64,000 nt of DNA from a virus. Below, piece after piece: positions 58,822-64,000 of this stretch. The DNA is taken from the IMG/VR virus record IMGVR_UViG_3300034198_012754, positions 20,998 to 84,997 of that record; one strand, 5' to 3'. Numbering within the stretch: the first letter of the stretch is position 1; each line of letters begins with the position of its first letter. The notes beneath the pieces are model-generated. The model ran no database searches and was not told the DNA's origin. It saw only the letters and a list, made by a program, of their open reading frames with translations. The translations under genes were made by a program, and so were the position numbers.

Positions 58822-59832
58822 ATGCGTTATGTGTTAATAGACACAGCAAACATGTTCTTTAGAGCAAGACATGGTGCTTTTCGTGCCAGTGACACCTGGG
58901 AGAAAATTGGCTTTGCTCTGCACGTTACCTTAATGAGTGCCAACAAAGTAGCCACACGTTTTAAAGCAGATCATGTGGTATTTGCACTGGAAGGGCGTAG
59001 CTGGCGCAAAGACTTCTATGATCCATACAAAAAGAACCGTGCTGTGGCTCGCGCTGCACTGACAGAAGCAGAACAAGACGAAGACAAAATGTTCTGGGAA
59101 ACTTATGATGCGTTGACTAAATACTTGGCTGAGAGAACCAATTGCTCAGTAATTCAATGTCCAACAGCAGAAGGTGATGATATCATTGCTCGTTGGATTG
59201 CGCTACACCCCCAAGACGAACACATTATTATTTCCAGCGACACTGACTTTGTGCAATTGATTGCTCCCAATGTTACTCAGTACAACGGCATCAGCGACGA
59301 GCACATCACACTGGAAGGTTATTTTGATGCCAAAGGCAAAGCAGTTATTGACAAGAAAAAGCAAGAACCAAAAACTATTCCAGATCCCAAATGGCTGTTG
59401 TTTGAAAAGTGTATGCGCGGTGATACCAGTGACAACGTGTTCTCTGCATTTCCTGGAGTAAGAACCAAAGGCACCAAAAACAAAGTTGGACTTCAAGAAG
59501 CGTTTGAGGATCGGGATCGTCAAGGATATAACTGGAACAACATGATGTTACAACGATGGACGGATCATAACGGTGCGGAACACAGAGTGTTGGATGACTA
59601 CAATCGCAATGTGGCCCTGATTGATTTAACAGCACAACCTGACAACATCAAACAATCCGTGGACGGTGCCATCCGTGAACAGATGTCCCACAAAGATGTA
59701 GGGCAAGTGGGCGTGAGATTCATGCAGTTTTGTGGCAAATATGATTTGATCAAGTGTAGCGAATCAGCAGACTCGTTTGGTCGATGGATGAACGAGACAT
59801 ACAAAGGAGTATTAAATGACAATCATAGCTAA
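58822..59832 (+). CDS. rnh: RNase H / 5'-3' exonuclease (T4 Rnh-like)
   Basis: 336 residues, FEN/PIN-like. MRYVLIDTANMFFRARHGAF (Asp metal ligand), HVVFALEGRSWRKDFYDPYK (ligand and arch), AEGDDIIARWIA (acidic pair), IISSDTDFVQLI (SSDxD) and a helix-hairpin-helix-like GDTSDNVFSAFPGVRTKGT region. It removes RNA primers and flap ends from Okazaki fragments. Overlaps the next gene's start. Confidence 0.92.
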   Translation: MRYVLIDTANMFFRARHGAFRASDTWEKIGFALHVTLMSANKVATRFKADHVVFALEGRSWRKDFYDPYKKNRAVARAALTEAEQDEDKMFWETYDALTKYLAERTNCSVIQCPTAEGDDIIARWIALHPQDEHIIISSDTDFVQLIAPNVTQYNGISDEHITLEGYFDAKGKAVIDKKKQEPKTIPDPKWLLFEKCMRGDTSDNVFSAFPGVRTKGTKNKVGLQEAFEDRDRQGYNWNNMMLQRWTDHNGAEHRVLDDYNRNVALIDLTAQPDNIKQSVDGAIREQMSHKDVGQVGVRFMQFCGKYDLIKCSESADSFGRWMNETYKGVLNDNHS

Positions 59833-60268
59833 ACCTGTGATAGACAAAAAGTTTTGGATATTGCAAAAAGACAACGAAAAGGTTGGCAACGTTGAAGCAT
59901 GTCCTGGTGGGTATCAAGTTACCATAAACAACAACGTAGAAAAATACAAAACTATTCGAATGGTTCAGCAACGAACCAACATACATTTTGAAACAGAAGT
60001 CAAGACCAGTAAACCAGACACACACTTGGTGCATGGTTATCCAGCCAGTGGTAGAGTACACAATCCTGTATGGGATGTTCCGCATCAGTTACCATTGTAC
60101 ACCAAAACAAAAAAATCCAAGTCTTGGTTTGCTGCTGGATGGTACACTGTCAAACGTGGCCGCAAGTGGAAAATCATACAAGACCCCAAACTAATTGCAC
60201 TAGAACGTTATGCATTTCATGGACCATTTTATTCCAAACATTCAGCGGAAAGTAATTTACATGTCTAA
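59816..60268 (+). CDS. Conserved phage protein of unknown function
   Basis: 150 residues. FWILQKDNEKVGNVEACPGG, HLVHGYPASGRVHNPVWDVP and SWFAAGWYTVKRGRKWKIIQ are distinctive; beta-rich, basic. I recognise the type from T4-like aquatic phage genomes but know no function. Start overlaps the rnh stop. Confidence 0.7.
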   Translation: MTIIAKPVIDKKFWILQKDNEKVGNVEACPGGYQVTINNNVEKYKTIRMVQQRTNIHFETEVKTSKPDTHLVHGYPASGRVHNPVWDVPHQLPLYTKTKKSKSWFAAGWYTVKRGRKWKIIQDPKLIALERYAFHGPFYSKHSAESNLHV

Positions 60269-60305
60269 ACCAGCGCCATTTACCAAGATGTCTGGCAACA
60301 AATGA
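60261..60305 (+). CDS. Possible 14-residue microprotein
   Basis: MSKPAPFTKMSGNK, bridging the previous gene (8-base overlap) and the next (ATGA overlap). The coupling on both sides and the non-random sequence are the only support. Confidence 0.3.
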   Translation: MSKPAPFTKMSGNK

Positions 60306-60511
60306 GTATACATCTACAAAAGTTTGTGGACCGTGTGCAAGGCAATGAAAGTCGCGGACTTCGAGACTTTACCATGAGCATGTCTGACGCCAAGGCCCTA
60401 CATGCTGATCTAACCAGACTGCTGATTGAACTTCAGACTTTACGTGAGGTTATAGCCACCCAAGCTCGTGAAGAAGTCATTGCTGTAGAAGTTGGCGGCG
60501 GCTCATTCTAA
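60302..60511 (+). CDS. Small conserved helical protein
   Basis: 69 residues. Helical throughout (VDRVQGNESRGLRDFTMSMS, DAKALHADLTRLLIELQTLR), ending in a beta/Gly segment (VIAVEVGGGSF). Conserved in related phages as I recall; function unknown. A TAAATA late core follows. Confidence 0.7.
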   Translation: MSIHLQKFVDRVQGNESRGLRDFTMSMSDAKALHADLTRLLIELQTLREVIATQAREEVIAVEVGGGSF

Positions 60512-60530
60512 AAATACCTATATTTTGGCA

Positions 60531-60536
60531 TAAATA
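60531..60536 (+). promoter_or_regulatory. Late promoter core (TAAATA)
   Basis: GCATAAATAAAATATAGGAG, 18 bases before ATG 60555; includes an SD between core and start. Confidence 0.5.
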
Positions 60537-60554
60537 AAATATAGGAGTATTAAG

Positions 60555-60842
60555 ATGAGTAGACCAAAACCCAATGTGTTGGTTGAGCAAACCAACCGAA
60601 GCACTTACAAAACCGAACAGGTGTTGGCCAGCGAAGGTATCTGGGCAGTGTTCTACGACTGCAAGCCTATTAATCTCAAAACATCAAACATGTTGGTGCA
60701 GTATCCGGGACCCAAGTACAAAAAAGTCAGCTTTTCAAATCCGGGGCATGCCATTAACTTGGCTAAAAAACTCAACACACAATTTCGAACTGACAAATTT
60801 TCAGTGGTATTGTTACAGGCCGGCAATCCAATCTATCCTTGA
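60555..60842 (+). CDS. Conserved small phage protein
   Basis: 95 residues. RPKPNVLVEQTNRSTYKTEQ, IWAVFYDCKPINLKTSNM and KKVSFSNPGHAINLAKKLN are characteristic of a conserved but uncharacterised T4-like phage protein. Basic; possible nucleic-acid binding. Preceded by a late promoter core and SD. Confidence 0.7.
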   Translation: MSRPKPNVLVEQTNRSTYKTEQVLASEGIWAVFYDCKPINLKTSNMLVQYPGPKYKKVSFSNPGHAINLAKKLNTQFRTDKFSVVLLQAGNPIYP

Positions 60843-60843
60843 T

Positions 60844-61209
60844 GTGCGAGACAAACTCAAACTTGTAGAAACATTAATCTCTGAACTGCCGGATGGTCAC
60901 GAAGAAACAGTAGAACGTGGCATGAAGCTCTGGTGGTACAACATACGCAAAGAAGGTGGACTGCGTCTAACTGACATTGGCTATTTTGTGTTAAAGAACA
61001 TGTTGGAGATTGAAAGCTACAATATGGCAATAGACATTGAAAAGTTTGACCGCCGGATGTTGCTGGACCTAGATCGCAAACTACAAATGCCTTACTACAT
61101 TGTGGTCAAGAAAAAACTACCAGTTACCATTGTAATGTTTGGCAGTCGAGAAGCCATGTTGGCCCGATTATACGGATCATTGGATAAATTTCTTGACAAC
61201 TATAACTGA
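60844..61209 (+). CDS. Conserved phage protein of unknown function
   Basis: 121 residues from GTG 60844, immediately after the previous stop; upstream in-frame sequence only shadows the preceding gene. LWWYNIRKEGGLRLTDIGYF and LDRKLQMPYYIVVKKKLPVT with a DSK-like FGSREAMLARLYGSLDKFL tail are recognisable from related phages. Function unknown. Followed by a tRNA promoter. Confidence 0.72.
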   Translation: MRDKLKLVETLISELPDGHEETVERGMKLWWYNIRKEGGLRLTDIGYFVLKNMLEIESYNMAIDIEKFDRRMLLDLDRKLQMPYYIVVKKKLPVTIVMFGSREAMLARLYGSLDKFLDNYN

Positions 61210-61221
61210 TTCAGTTATACT
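61193..61221 (+). promoter_or_regulatory. Sigma70-type promoter for the tRNA pair
   Basis: TTGACA (61193-61198), 17-base spacer, TATACT (61216-61221), 12 bases before the first tRNA. Confidence 0.82.
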
Positions 61222-61233
61222 ACTAACTTAGTC

Positions 61234-61310
61234 GGGCCGGTAGCTCATTAGGTTAGAGCAGAGGACTCATAATCCTTTGGTGGAGTGTTCGAATCACTCT
61301 CGGCCCACCA
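61234..61310 (+). tRNA. tRNA with CAT anticodon (Met or Ile2)
   Basis: Cloverleaf: acceptor GGGCCGG/TCGGCCC with one G-U pair, anticodon stem GAGGA/TCCTT, loop CTCATAA (anticodon CAT), T loop TTCGAAT, encoded CCA. The CAT anticodon may be elongator Met or lysidine-modified Ile2; the ACTCATAATC-CTTTGGTGG context slightly resembles Ile2. Confidence 0.93.
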
Positions 61311-61321
61311 AGTTAACGACA

Positions 61322-61414
61322 GGAGAGTTGGCCGAGCGGTCGAAGGCATCCGCCTACTAAGCGGACATGGATCTAAACAGTCCATCTAGGGTTCGAATCC
61401 CTAACTCTCCGCCA
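61322..61414 (+). tRNA. tRNA-Ser with ACT anticodon
   Basis: Class II tRNA with a long variable arm (ATGGA...TCCAT). Acceptor GGAGAGT/ACTCTCC, anticodon stem TCCGC/GCGGA with loop CTACTAA, so the anticodon is ACT (61356-61358) instead of the usual GCT. T loop TTCGAAT, discriminator G and encoded CCA. Confidence 0.92.
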
Positions 61415-61422
61415 AGGATGAT

Positions 61423-61797
61423 ATGAAATACAACATGCAAACTGACATGATGGACTCAGAATGGTTTCGCAACAAAGTGAAACTGTCAAAGCCCTATGCT
61501 CAAAATCTGTACGCAGCCATGTGCAACAATGAATTTCAAAAGCAAGATACCTGGGAAGTTTTAACAGACAATCGCTGGTCATGTAGTTGGCGTGCCGCAG
61601 GCGGAGTAGTTGCTACATTGTGTGAACAAGGTGACTACATGGATTGGTACTGTTCGGGCATGGGAGGATTTGCAGACGACCAAACAGACCCCGAAAAATA
61701 CTATGAAGAAACCGGCTATGTAAAAGAAAGCGAAGTCACTGACGAAATTCGTGCAGATCTACTGAAGTTGGGCTGGATTGTGATTGCAACGGAATAA
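61423..61797 (+). CDS. Conserved phage protein of unknown function
   Basis: 124 residues. SEWFRNKVKLSKPYAQNLYA, NRWSCSWRAAGGVVATLCEQ and DYMDWYCSGMGGF are characteristic, with an acidic C-terminal part. Known to me as a conserved uncharacterised protein in T4-like aquatic phages. Follows the tRNA pair closely. Confidence 0.72.
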   Translation: MKYNMQTDMMDSEWFRNKVKLSKPYAQNLYAAMCNNEFQKQDTWEVLTDNRWSCSWRAAGGVVATLCEQGDYMDWYCSGMGGFADDQTDPEKYYEETGYVKESEVTDEIRADLLKLGWIVIATE

Positions 61798-61819
61798 GTA
61801 ATACACAGGAGATTTTTTC

Positions 61820-61975
61820 ATGTCACAACAAGAAAAACAGCCTCAACCAAACAACACAAGATTAACAGAGTTAAATCAAGACAAACATCCTGATTTTACT
61901 CCCAAACAAAAAGAACAAATCATTGCAAAAGGCAATCCCAAGATTGACAACAATGTGATAAAAGGCTATAATTAG
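61820..61975 (+). CDS. Small hypothetical protein
   Basis: 51 residues, SD AGGAG. Very polar (Gln/Asn/Lys-rich: SQQEKQPQPNNTRLTELNQD), ends VIKGYN. No motif. Confidence 0.55.
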   Translation: MSQQEKQPQPNNTRLTELNQDKHPDFTPKQKEQIIAKGNPKIDNNVIKGYN

Positions 61976-61984
61976 TATAGTTTT

Positions 61985-62054
61985 GCATTTTAGAAAAAAT
62001 GCATGGTGGGTCGGGCTTTACAACTTACGCACGGTGAAACCACCGTGCGTTTTT
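61985..62054. terminator. Two hairpins downstream of 61820 gene, possible terminators
   Basis: First hairpin TGCATTTT (about 61984-61991)/AAAATGCA (61996-62003). Second hairpin ACGCACGGTG (62027-62036)/CACCGTGCGT (62041-62050) with loop AAAC and TTTT after it on the plus strand. The second is also the 3' coding end of the HNH gene on the other strand. Confidence 0.55.
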
Positions 62055-62545
62055 GTTCCTCGTAAACAAGCATTTGCAAAAGTATTAGGATTAAACCTGT
62101 GATCTTCACACCATTGTTTTAATCCAGTAACAACCTCTATTAGACCGTCGGGTGTAGTAATTTCATACAACTTGCCATTCCAACTTTTTGTTCTATTATT
62201 TTTAGAATACGATTCTTTCATTTGCTTGCTTTGCTTGACTTTTTCGGCAGGATCTTTCCATCGTAAGTTAGACTTTGCGGCTCCAGCTTTTCCGGCCTCG
62301 CTTAATCGTATTGGTACCAAATCTTGCTTAGTAGATAGTTGAGACAACCCTTGCCAAGCAACATAATCTTGCCAGCGGCCGTTTTCTTCGTAAAGTGTCT
62401 TATGAGCATTGGCGTGTTCTTCGACTGTAAGCTCGACTAAGTTAGTAGGATCATCGGTTCCGCCCATGTGGCGCGGAATGATATGATGTTTATGTTTCAT
62501 AATATTATTTATGTCGAAACCGTAATATTTGACAACATTCGACAT
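62018..62545 (-). CDS. HNH homing endonuclease
   Basis: 175 residues on the minus strand (or 160 if translation starts at the second Met, MKHKHHIIP). KHHIIPRHMGGTDDPTNLVE and LTVEEHANAHKTLY form the HNH (His-Asn-His) nuclease core. The KAGAAKSNLRWKDPAEKVKQ region and the C-terminal ITTPDGLIEVVTGLKQWCED (NUMOD-like) and NPNTFANACLRG fit a DNA-binding tail. Free-standing mobile gene, abutting the tmRNA gene on the opposite strand. Its start region overlaps the tmRNA promoter. Confidence 0.88.
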   Translation of the reverse strand: MSNVVKYYGFDINNIMKHKHHIIPRHMGGTDDPTNLVELTVEEHANAHKTLYEENGRWQDYVAWQGLSQLSTKQDLVPIRLSEAGKAGAAKSNLRWKDPAEKVKQSKQMKESYSKNNRTKSWNGKLYEITTPDGLIEVVTGLKQWCEDHRFNPNTFANACLRGTKTHGGFTVRKL

Positions 62546-62559
62546 TTGTGTTATAAATA
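62529..62559 (+). promoter_or_regulatory. Promoter of the tmRNA gene, sigma70 and late-type overlapping
   Basis: TTGACA (62529-62534), 17-base spacer, TATAAA (62552-62557). The -10 is embedded in TATAAATA (62552-62559), the exact T4 late promoter consensus. It could be read early and late. Confidence 0.7.
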
Positions 62560-62579
62560 TAAGTTATTGTTGTATGAAG

Positions 62580-62842
62580 CAAAGAGAAAAGTGTTCAAGA
62601 CATGGGTTCGAATCCCATCACCTCCACCTAAGTGTATAAGGTATATTTAGGTGGGGGTGCTCCGGTAATCGATTGGACAAAGAGTAAATGAGTGGACAAC
62701 AGGGGAATGTGAAACTCCTTAGGACTGGGGATACCCGGTTGTAGAAGCAAAACACGTAAATGCAAACGACGCACAGTTCGCTTTAGCAGCCTAAACACTG
62801 CTTAGGGTTTGGCCAGTTTTCCTCGTAACAGAATAAGCTGGC
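62580..62842 (+). ncRNA. ssrA: Circularly permuted tmRNA (ssrA)
   Basis: The 3' acceptor piece comes first: T stem ATGGG/CCCAT with loop TTCGAAT (62602-62618), acceptor strand CACCTCC (62619-62625) and ACC. A short intervening loop follows. The 5' piece begins GGGGGTG (62653-62659), pairing with CACCTCC over 7 bp and keeping the G3-U70 alanine identity pair. P2 is TGTTCAA (62592-62598) with TTGGACA (62673-62679). The tag frame GCA...TAA (62762-62794) encodes ANDAQFALAA, and the stop lies in a CCTAA/TTAGG hairpin like P5. Permutation implies a two-piece RNA after processing. CCA is not fully encoded. Rescues stalled ribosomes and tags products for ClpXP/ClpAP. Confidence 0.93.
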
Positions 62843-62882
62843 ATGTTTGTAACACAACTATAATCTCAAAAAGGAAGAACAC

Positions 62883-63062
62883 ATGCAATCAGTAGACCAT
62901 ACAAAATTGCACGAAGCAATCGTCCAAAAGGCGTTTGATGCTACTTCCGCTTTTTTAACCAAAGAGCAGACACAGCAACTCGTGCAGAACAAAATCAATC
63001 GAGCTCGATCCATGCTTGATGCACGCACACAACTGCCTGTGGCATGGCACACCGACCGCTGA
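62883..63062 (+). CDS. Small hypothetical protein
   Basis: 59 residues, SD AAGGAAG. Helical (HEAIVQKAFDATSAFLTKEQ, QLVQNKINRARSMLDARTQL). No motif recognised. It sits between the tmRNA and tRNA-Glu. A TATAAT (62859-62864) lies upstream without a clear -35. Confidence 0.6.
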   Translation: MQSVDHTKLHEAIVQKAFDATSAFLTKEQTQQLVQNKINRARSMLDARTQLPVAWHTDR

Positions 63063-63087
63063 TCAACTTTTACAAGTTATACAAATT

Positions 63088-63162
63088 GTCCCGTTCGTCT
63101 ATCGGTTAGGACACCCGCCTTTCACGCAGGTAAGAGGAGTTCGATTCTCCTACGGGACGCCA
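63088..63162 (+). tRNA. tRNA-Glu (TTC)
   Basis: Acceptor GTCCCGT/ACGGGAC, D arm CGTCTATCGGTTAGGACA, anticodon loop CTTTCAC (TTC), T arm GAGGAGTTCGATTCTCC, discriminator G and encoded CCA. One C-A mismatch in the anticodon stem (CCCGC/GCAGG). Confidence 0.93.
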
Positions 63163-63168
63163 AATCAG

Positions 63169-63197
63169 TTGCATTTGTTTGTGCAATATGTTATAAT
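63169..63197 (+). promoter_or_regulatory. Sigma70-type promoter for the omega-like gene
   Basis: TTGCAT (63169-63174), 17-base spacer, TATAAT (63192-63197), 23 bases before ATG 63220 with CAGGAG between. Confidence 0.78.
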
Positions 63198-63219
63198 AAA
63201 TTTTATCCAGGAGAACATT

Positions 63220-63441
63220 ATGCCGTTGATTGAAAGCCGTGGTACCCAAATAAACACACAACGCTGTGTGGTCAATGCCAACAGTAACCAATATGATTTG
63301 GTGTTGATGGCAGCTGCACGTGCCAAAGAAATCAAACGTCTAAATCAATCCAGTATGCGTCAAGAGCATGTGGGTGCACCTGTCTCAGCATTGTTGGAAA
63401 TTCAACGTGGCGAAGTCTCTATTGACTACGTAAACAAATAA
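63220..63441 (+). CDS. RNA polymerase omega subunit-like protein
   Basis: 73 residues from ATG 63220. SNQYDLVLMAAARAKEIKRL aligns with the RpoZ core (NRFDLVLVAARRARQ in E. coli), and PVSALLEIQRGEVS with the conserved ALREIxxG helix. Omega binds the beta-prime C-terminus, aids assembly and anchors ppGpp. A phage copy might replace or compete with host omega to reprogramme transcription. Strong own promoter and SD. Confidence 0.75.
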   Translation: MPLIESRGTQINTQRCVVNANSNQYDLVLMAAARAKEIKRLNQSSMRQEHVGAPVSALLEIQRGEVSIDYVNK

Positions 63442-63453
63442 TAAGGAAACACA

Positions 63454-63648
63454 ATGTCAAAATCATTACAGCGTAAAAAGCCCGGTTATACCAAAGCCGG
63501 CGTGGCAAAAATTGTGTCAATGAATGGCCCACAGTTGGTCAAACTGTTGAAGAACGCCAGCAAGAAAAAAGAGCAGGCCAAGATTGAGCGCAGAATCAAG
63601 AAGCTGGGTTATGTAGTACCCACAGTAGTAGAAGCTGTAGCAGAATAA
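63454..63648 (+). CDS. Small basic conserved protein
   Basis: 64 residues, SD AAGGAAAC, 12 bases after the omega-like gene. SLQRKKPGYTKAGVAKIVSM and NASKKKEQAKIERRIKKLGY: strongly basic, helical. Could bind nucleic acid or RNA polymerase; unknown. Confidence 0.65.
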   Translation: MSKSLQRKKPGYTKAGVAKIVSMNGPQLVKLLKNASKKKEQAKIERRIKKLGYVVPTVVEAVAE

Positions 63649-63841
63649 AAGTTTTAATTCCGCGAGAGCCGCCGGGTCCCGCAACCATTATATACAGCTA
63701 TTATAGATTTTTTTAATGATAGTCATTAAAAAATACAATAGCAAAAACCTATTAAAATACATTGACAATAGGTTTGATCAGCATATATAATACAGAACAG
63801 GATCACAAGTCCTGAACGTTTTTAACATCAAAGGAAATAAA
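63649..63841 (+). promoter_or_regulatory. Regulatory region of the rubrerythrin gene
   Basis: 193 bases without a gene. It contains an almost perfect AT-rich palindrome TTTTTTAATGA-TAG-TCATTAAAAAA (about 63707-63731), whose core AATGATAGTCATT differs at one base from the Fur-box core AATGATAATCATT. A sigma70 promoter follows: TTGACA (63762-63767), 18-base spacer, TATAAT (63786-63791). The leader can fold a CAGGA/TCCTG hairpin. Confidence 0.6.
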
Positions 63842-64000
63842 ATGCCAACATTAAAAGGTAGTAAAACAGAAGAGTGCTTGAAAGAAGCTTTTGCTGGTGA
63901 GTCAATGGCTAATCGCCGTTATTTGTATTTCGCGAACATGTGCGATATCGCTGGTGAGAACGACACAGCAGCATTGTTCCGTTCAACAGCTGAAGGCGAA
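63842..64000 (+). CDS. rbr: Rubrerythrin, N-terminal part
   Basis: 53 residues, truncated by the window end. GSKTEECLKEAFAGESMANR then RYLYFANMCDIAGEN is the classical rubrerythrin opening with the first di-iron Glu (E in GESMANR). Rubrerythrins reduce hydrogen peroxide in a di-iron/rubredoxin mechanism. It has its own strong promoter and SD (AAAGGAAA). A phage-borne rubrerythrin, together with the Dps-like protein at 25 kb, suggests protection from oxidative stress. Confidence 0.88.
   Translation, partial: MPTLKGSKTEECLKEAFAGESMANRRYLYFANMCDIAGENDTAALFRSTAEGE

Noticed and set aside
62812-62842. GCCAG...CTGGC pairing as the tmRNA terminator
   Set aside because: No T-run follows; it is more likely a helix at the end of the tmRNA coding piece.
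1-64000. CRISPR arrays, insertion sequences, integrase or attachment sites
   Set aside because: No regularly spaced direct repeats, transposase or integrase motifs, or tRNA-associated repeat pairs were seen; the only mobile genes are the two homing endonucleases.

Overview
The window is a contiguous piece of a T4-like (Straboviridae/Kyanoviridae-type) tailed-phage genome. The evidence is the T4 replication core (gp44-type clamp loader ATPase, gp43 family B polymerase, gp45 sliding clamp, RNase H/5'-3' exonuclease, DsbA-like protein), T4-style late promoter elements (TAAATA cores), free-standing homing endonucleases, phage tRNAs, a GH19 endolysin with holin and nested spanins, and dense packing on one strand with ATGA/TAATG overlaps. 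Only phoH and an HNH endonuclease lie on the minus strand. The phage carries its own circularly permuted tmRNA. Its tag (ANDAQFALAA) resembles the betaproteobacterial ANDERFALAA tag, and several sigma70-type promoters are near consensus, so the likely host is a (freshwater?) betaproteobacterium. That host call is an inference. Terminase, portal, major capsid and tail genes are not in the window.

Layout. 1-7.4 kb: nucleotidyltransferase, clamp loader ATPase, radical SAM protein, HAD hydrolase, phoH (minus), conserved late genes, an SGNH protein and a kinase-nucleotidyltransferase fusion. 7.4-9.5 kb: lysis cassette (GH19 endolysin, i-spanin with a nested o-spanin lipoprotein, small membrane protein, holin-like protein, small secreted protein). 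9.5-12.7 kb: DnaJ-like co-chaperone and ClpA-like unfoldase. 12.6-16.1 kb: probable virion proteins, a nucleotidyltransferase and a glycosyltransferase. 16.2-31.8 kb: a very unusual block with a 1748-residue multidomain protein followed by eight proteins whose N-termini match the T4 capsid-targeting/prohead-protease pattern; it also holds GNAT, kinase-like, Dps-like and deaminase domains. 32.0-37.4 kb: GIY-YIG endonuclease, DsbA-like protein, DNA polymerase, methyltransferase-like protein and sliding clamp.

37.4-57.5 kb: 7-deazaguanine DNA-modification genes (DpdA-like transglycosylase, FolE, QueD, QueE) are interleaved with sugar and glycan genes. The sugar genes include glycosyltransferases, epimerases/dehydratases, an iron-sulfur 3-dehydrase (E1/RfbH-like), a split TPP enzyme pair and a sulfotransferase-like protein. 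This stretch also carries a surface lipoprotein with VCBS/FG-GAP repeats, a HIT protein, a phosphoribosyltransferase and NadE. 57.5-64 kb: small conserved phage proteins, a third SGNH protein, RNase H, three tRNAs, the tmRNA, an HNH endonuclease, an RNA polymerase omega-like subunit and the start of rubrerythrin.

Together the genes describe a virulent phage that replicates with its own T4-type machinery, probably hypermodifies its DNA with a 7-deazaguanine, makes unusual sugars, supports host NAD, proteostasis and ribosome rescue, and may package a set of enzymes in the head for ejection into the host. Intergenic DNA is scarce. The longest non-protein stretch is 62546-62882, which is almost entirely the tmRNA gene. 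Other gaps of 100-200 bases (4345-4530, 31811-31956, 63649-63841) hold promoters, inverted repeats or structured RNA candidates and are listed below.
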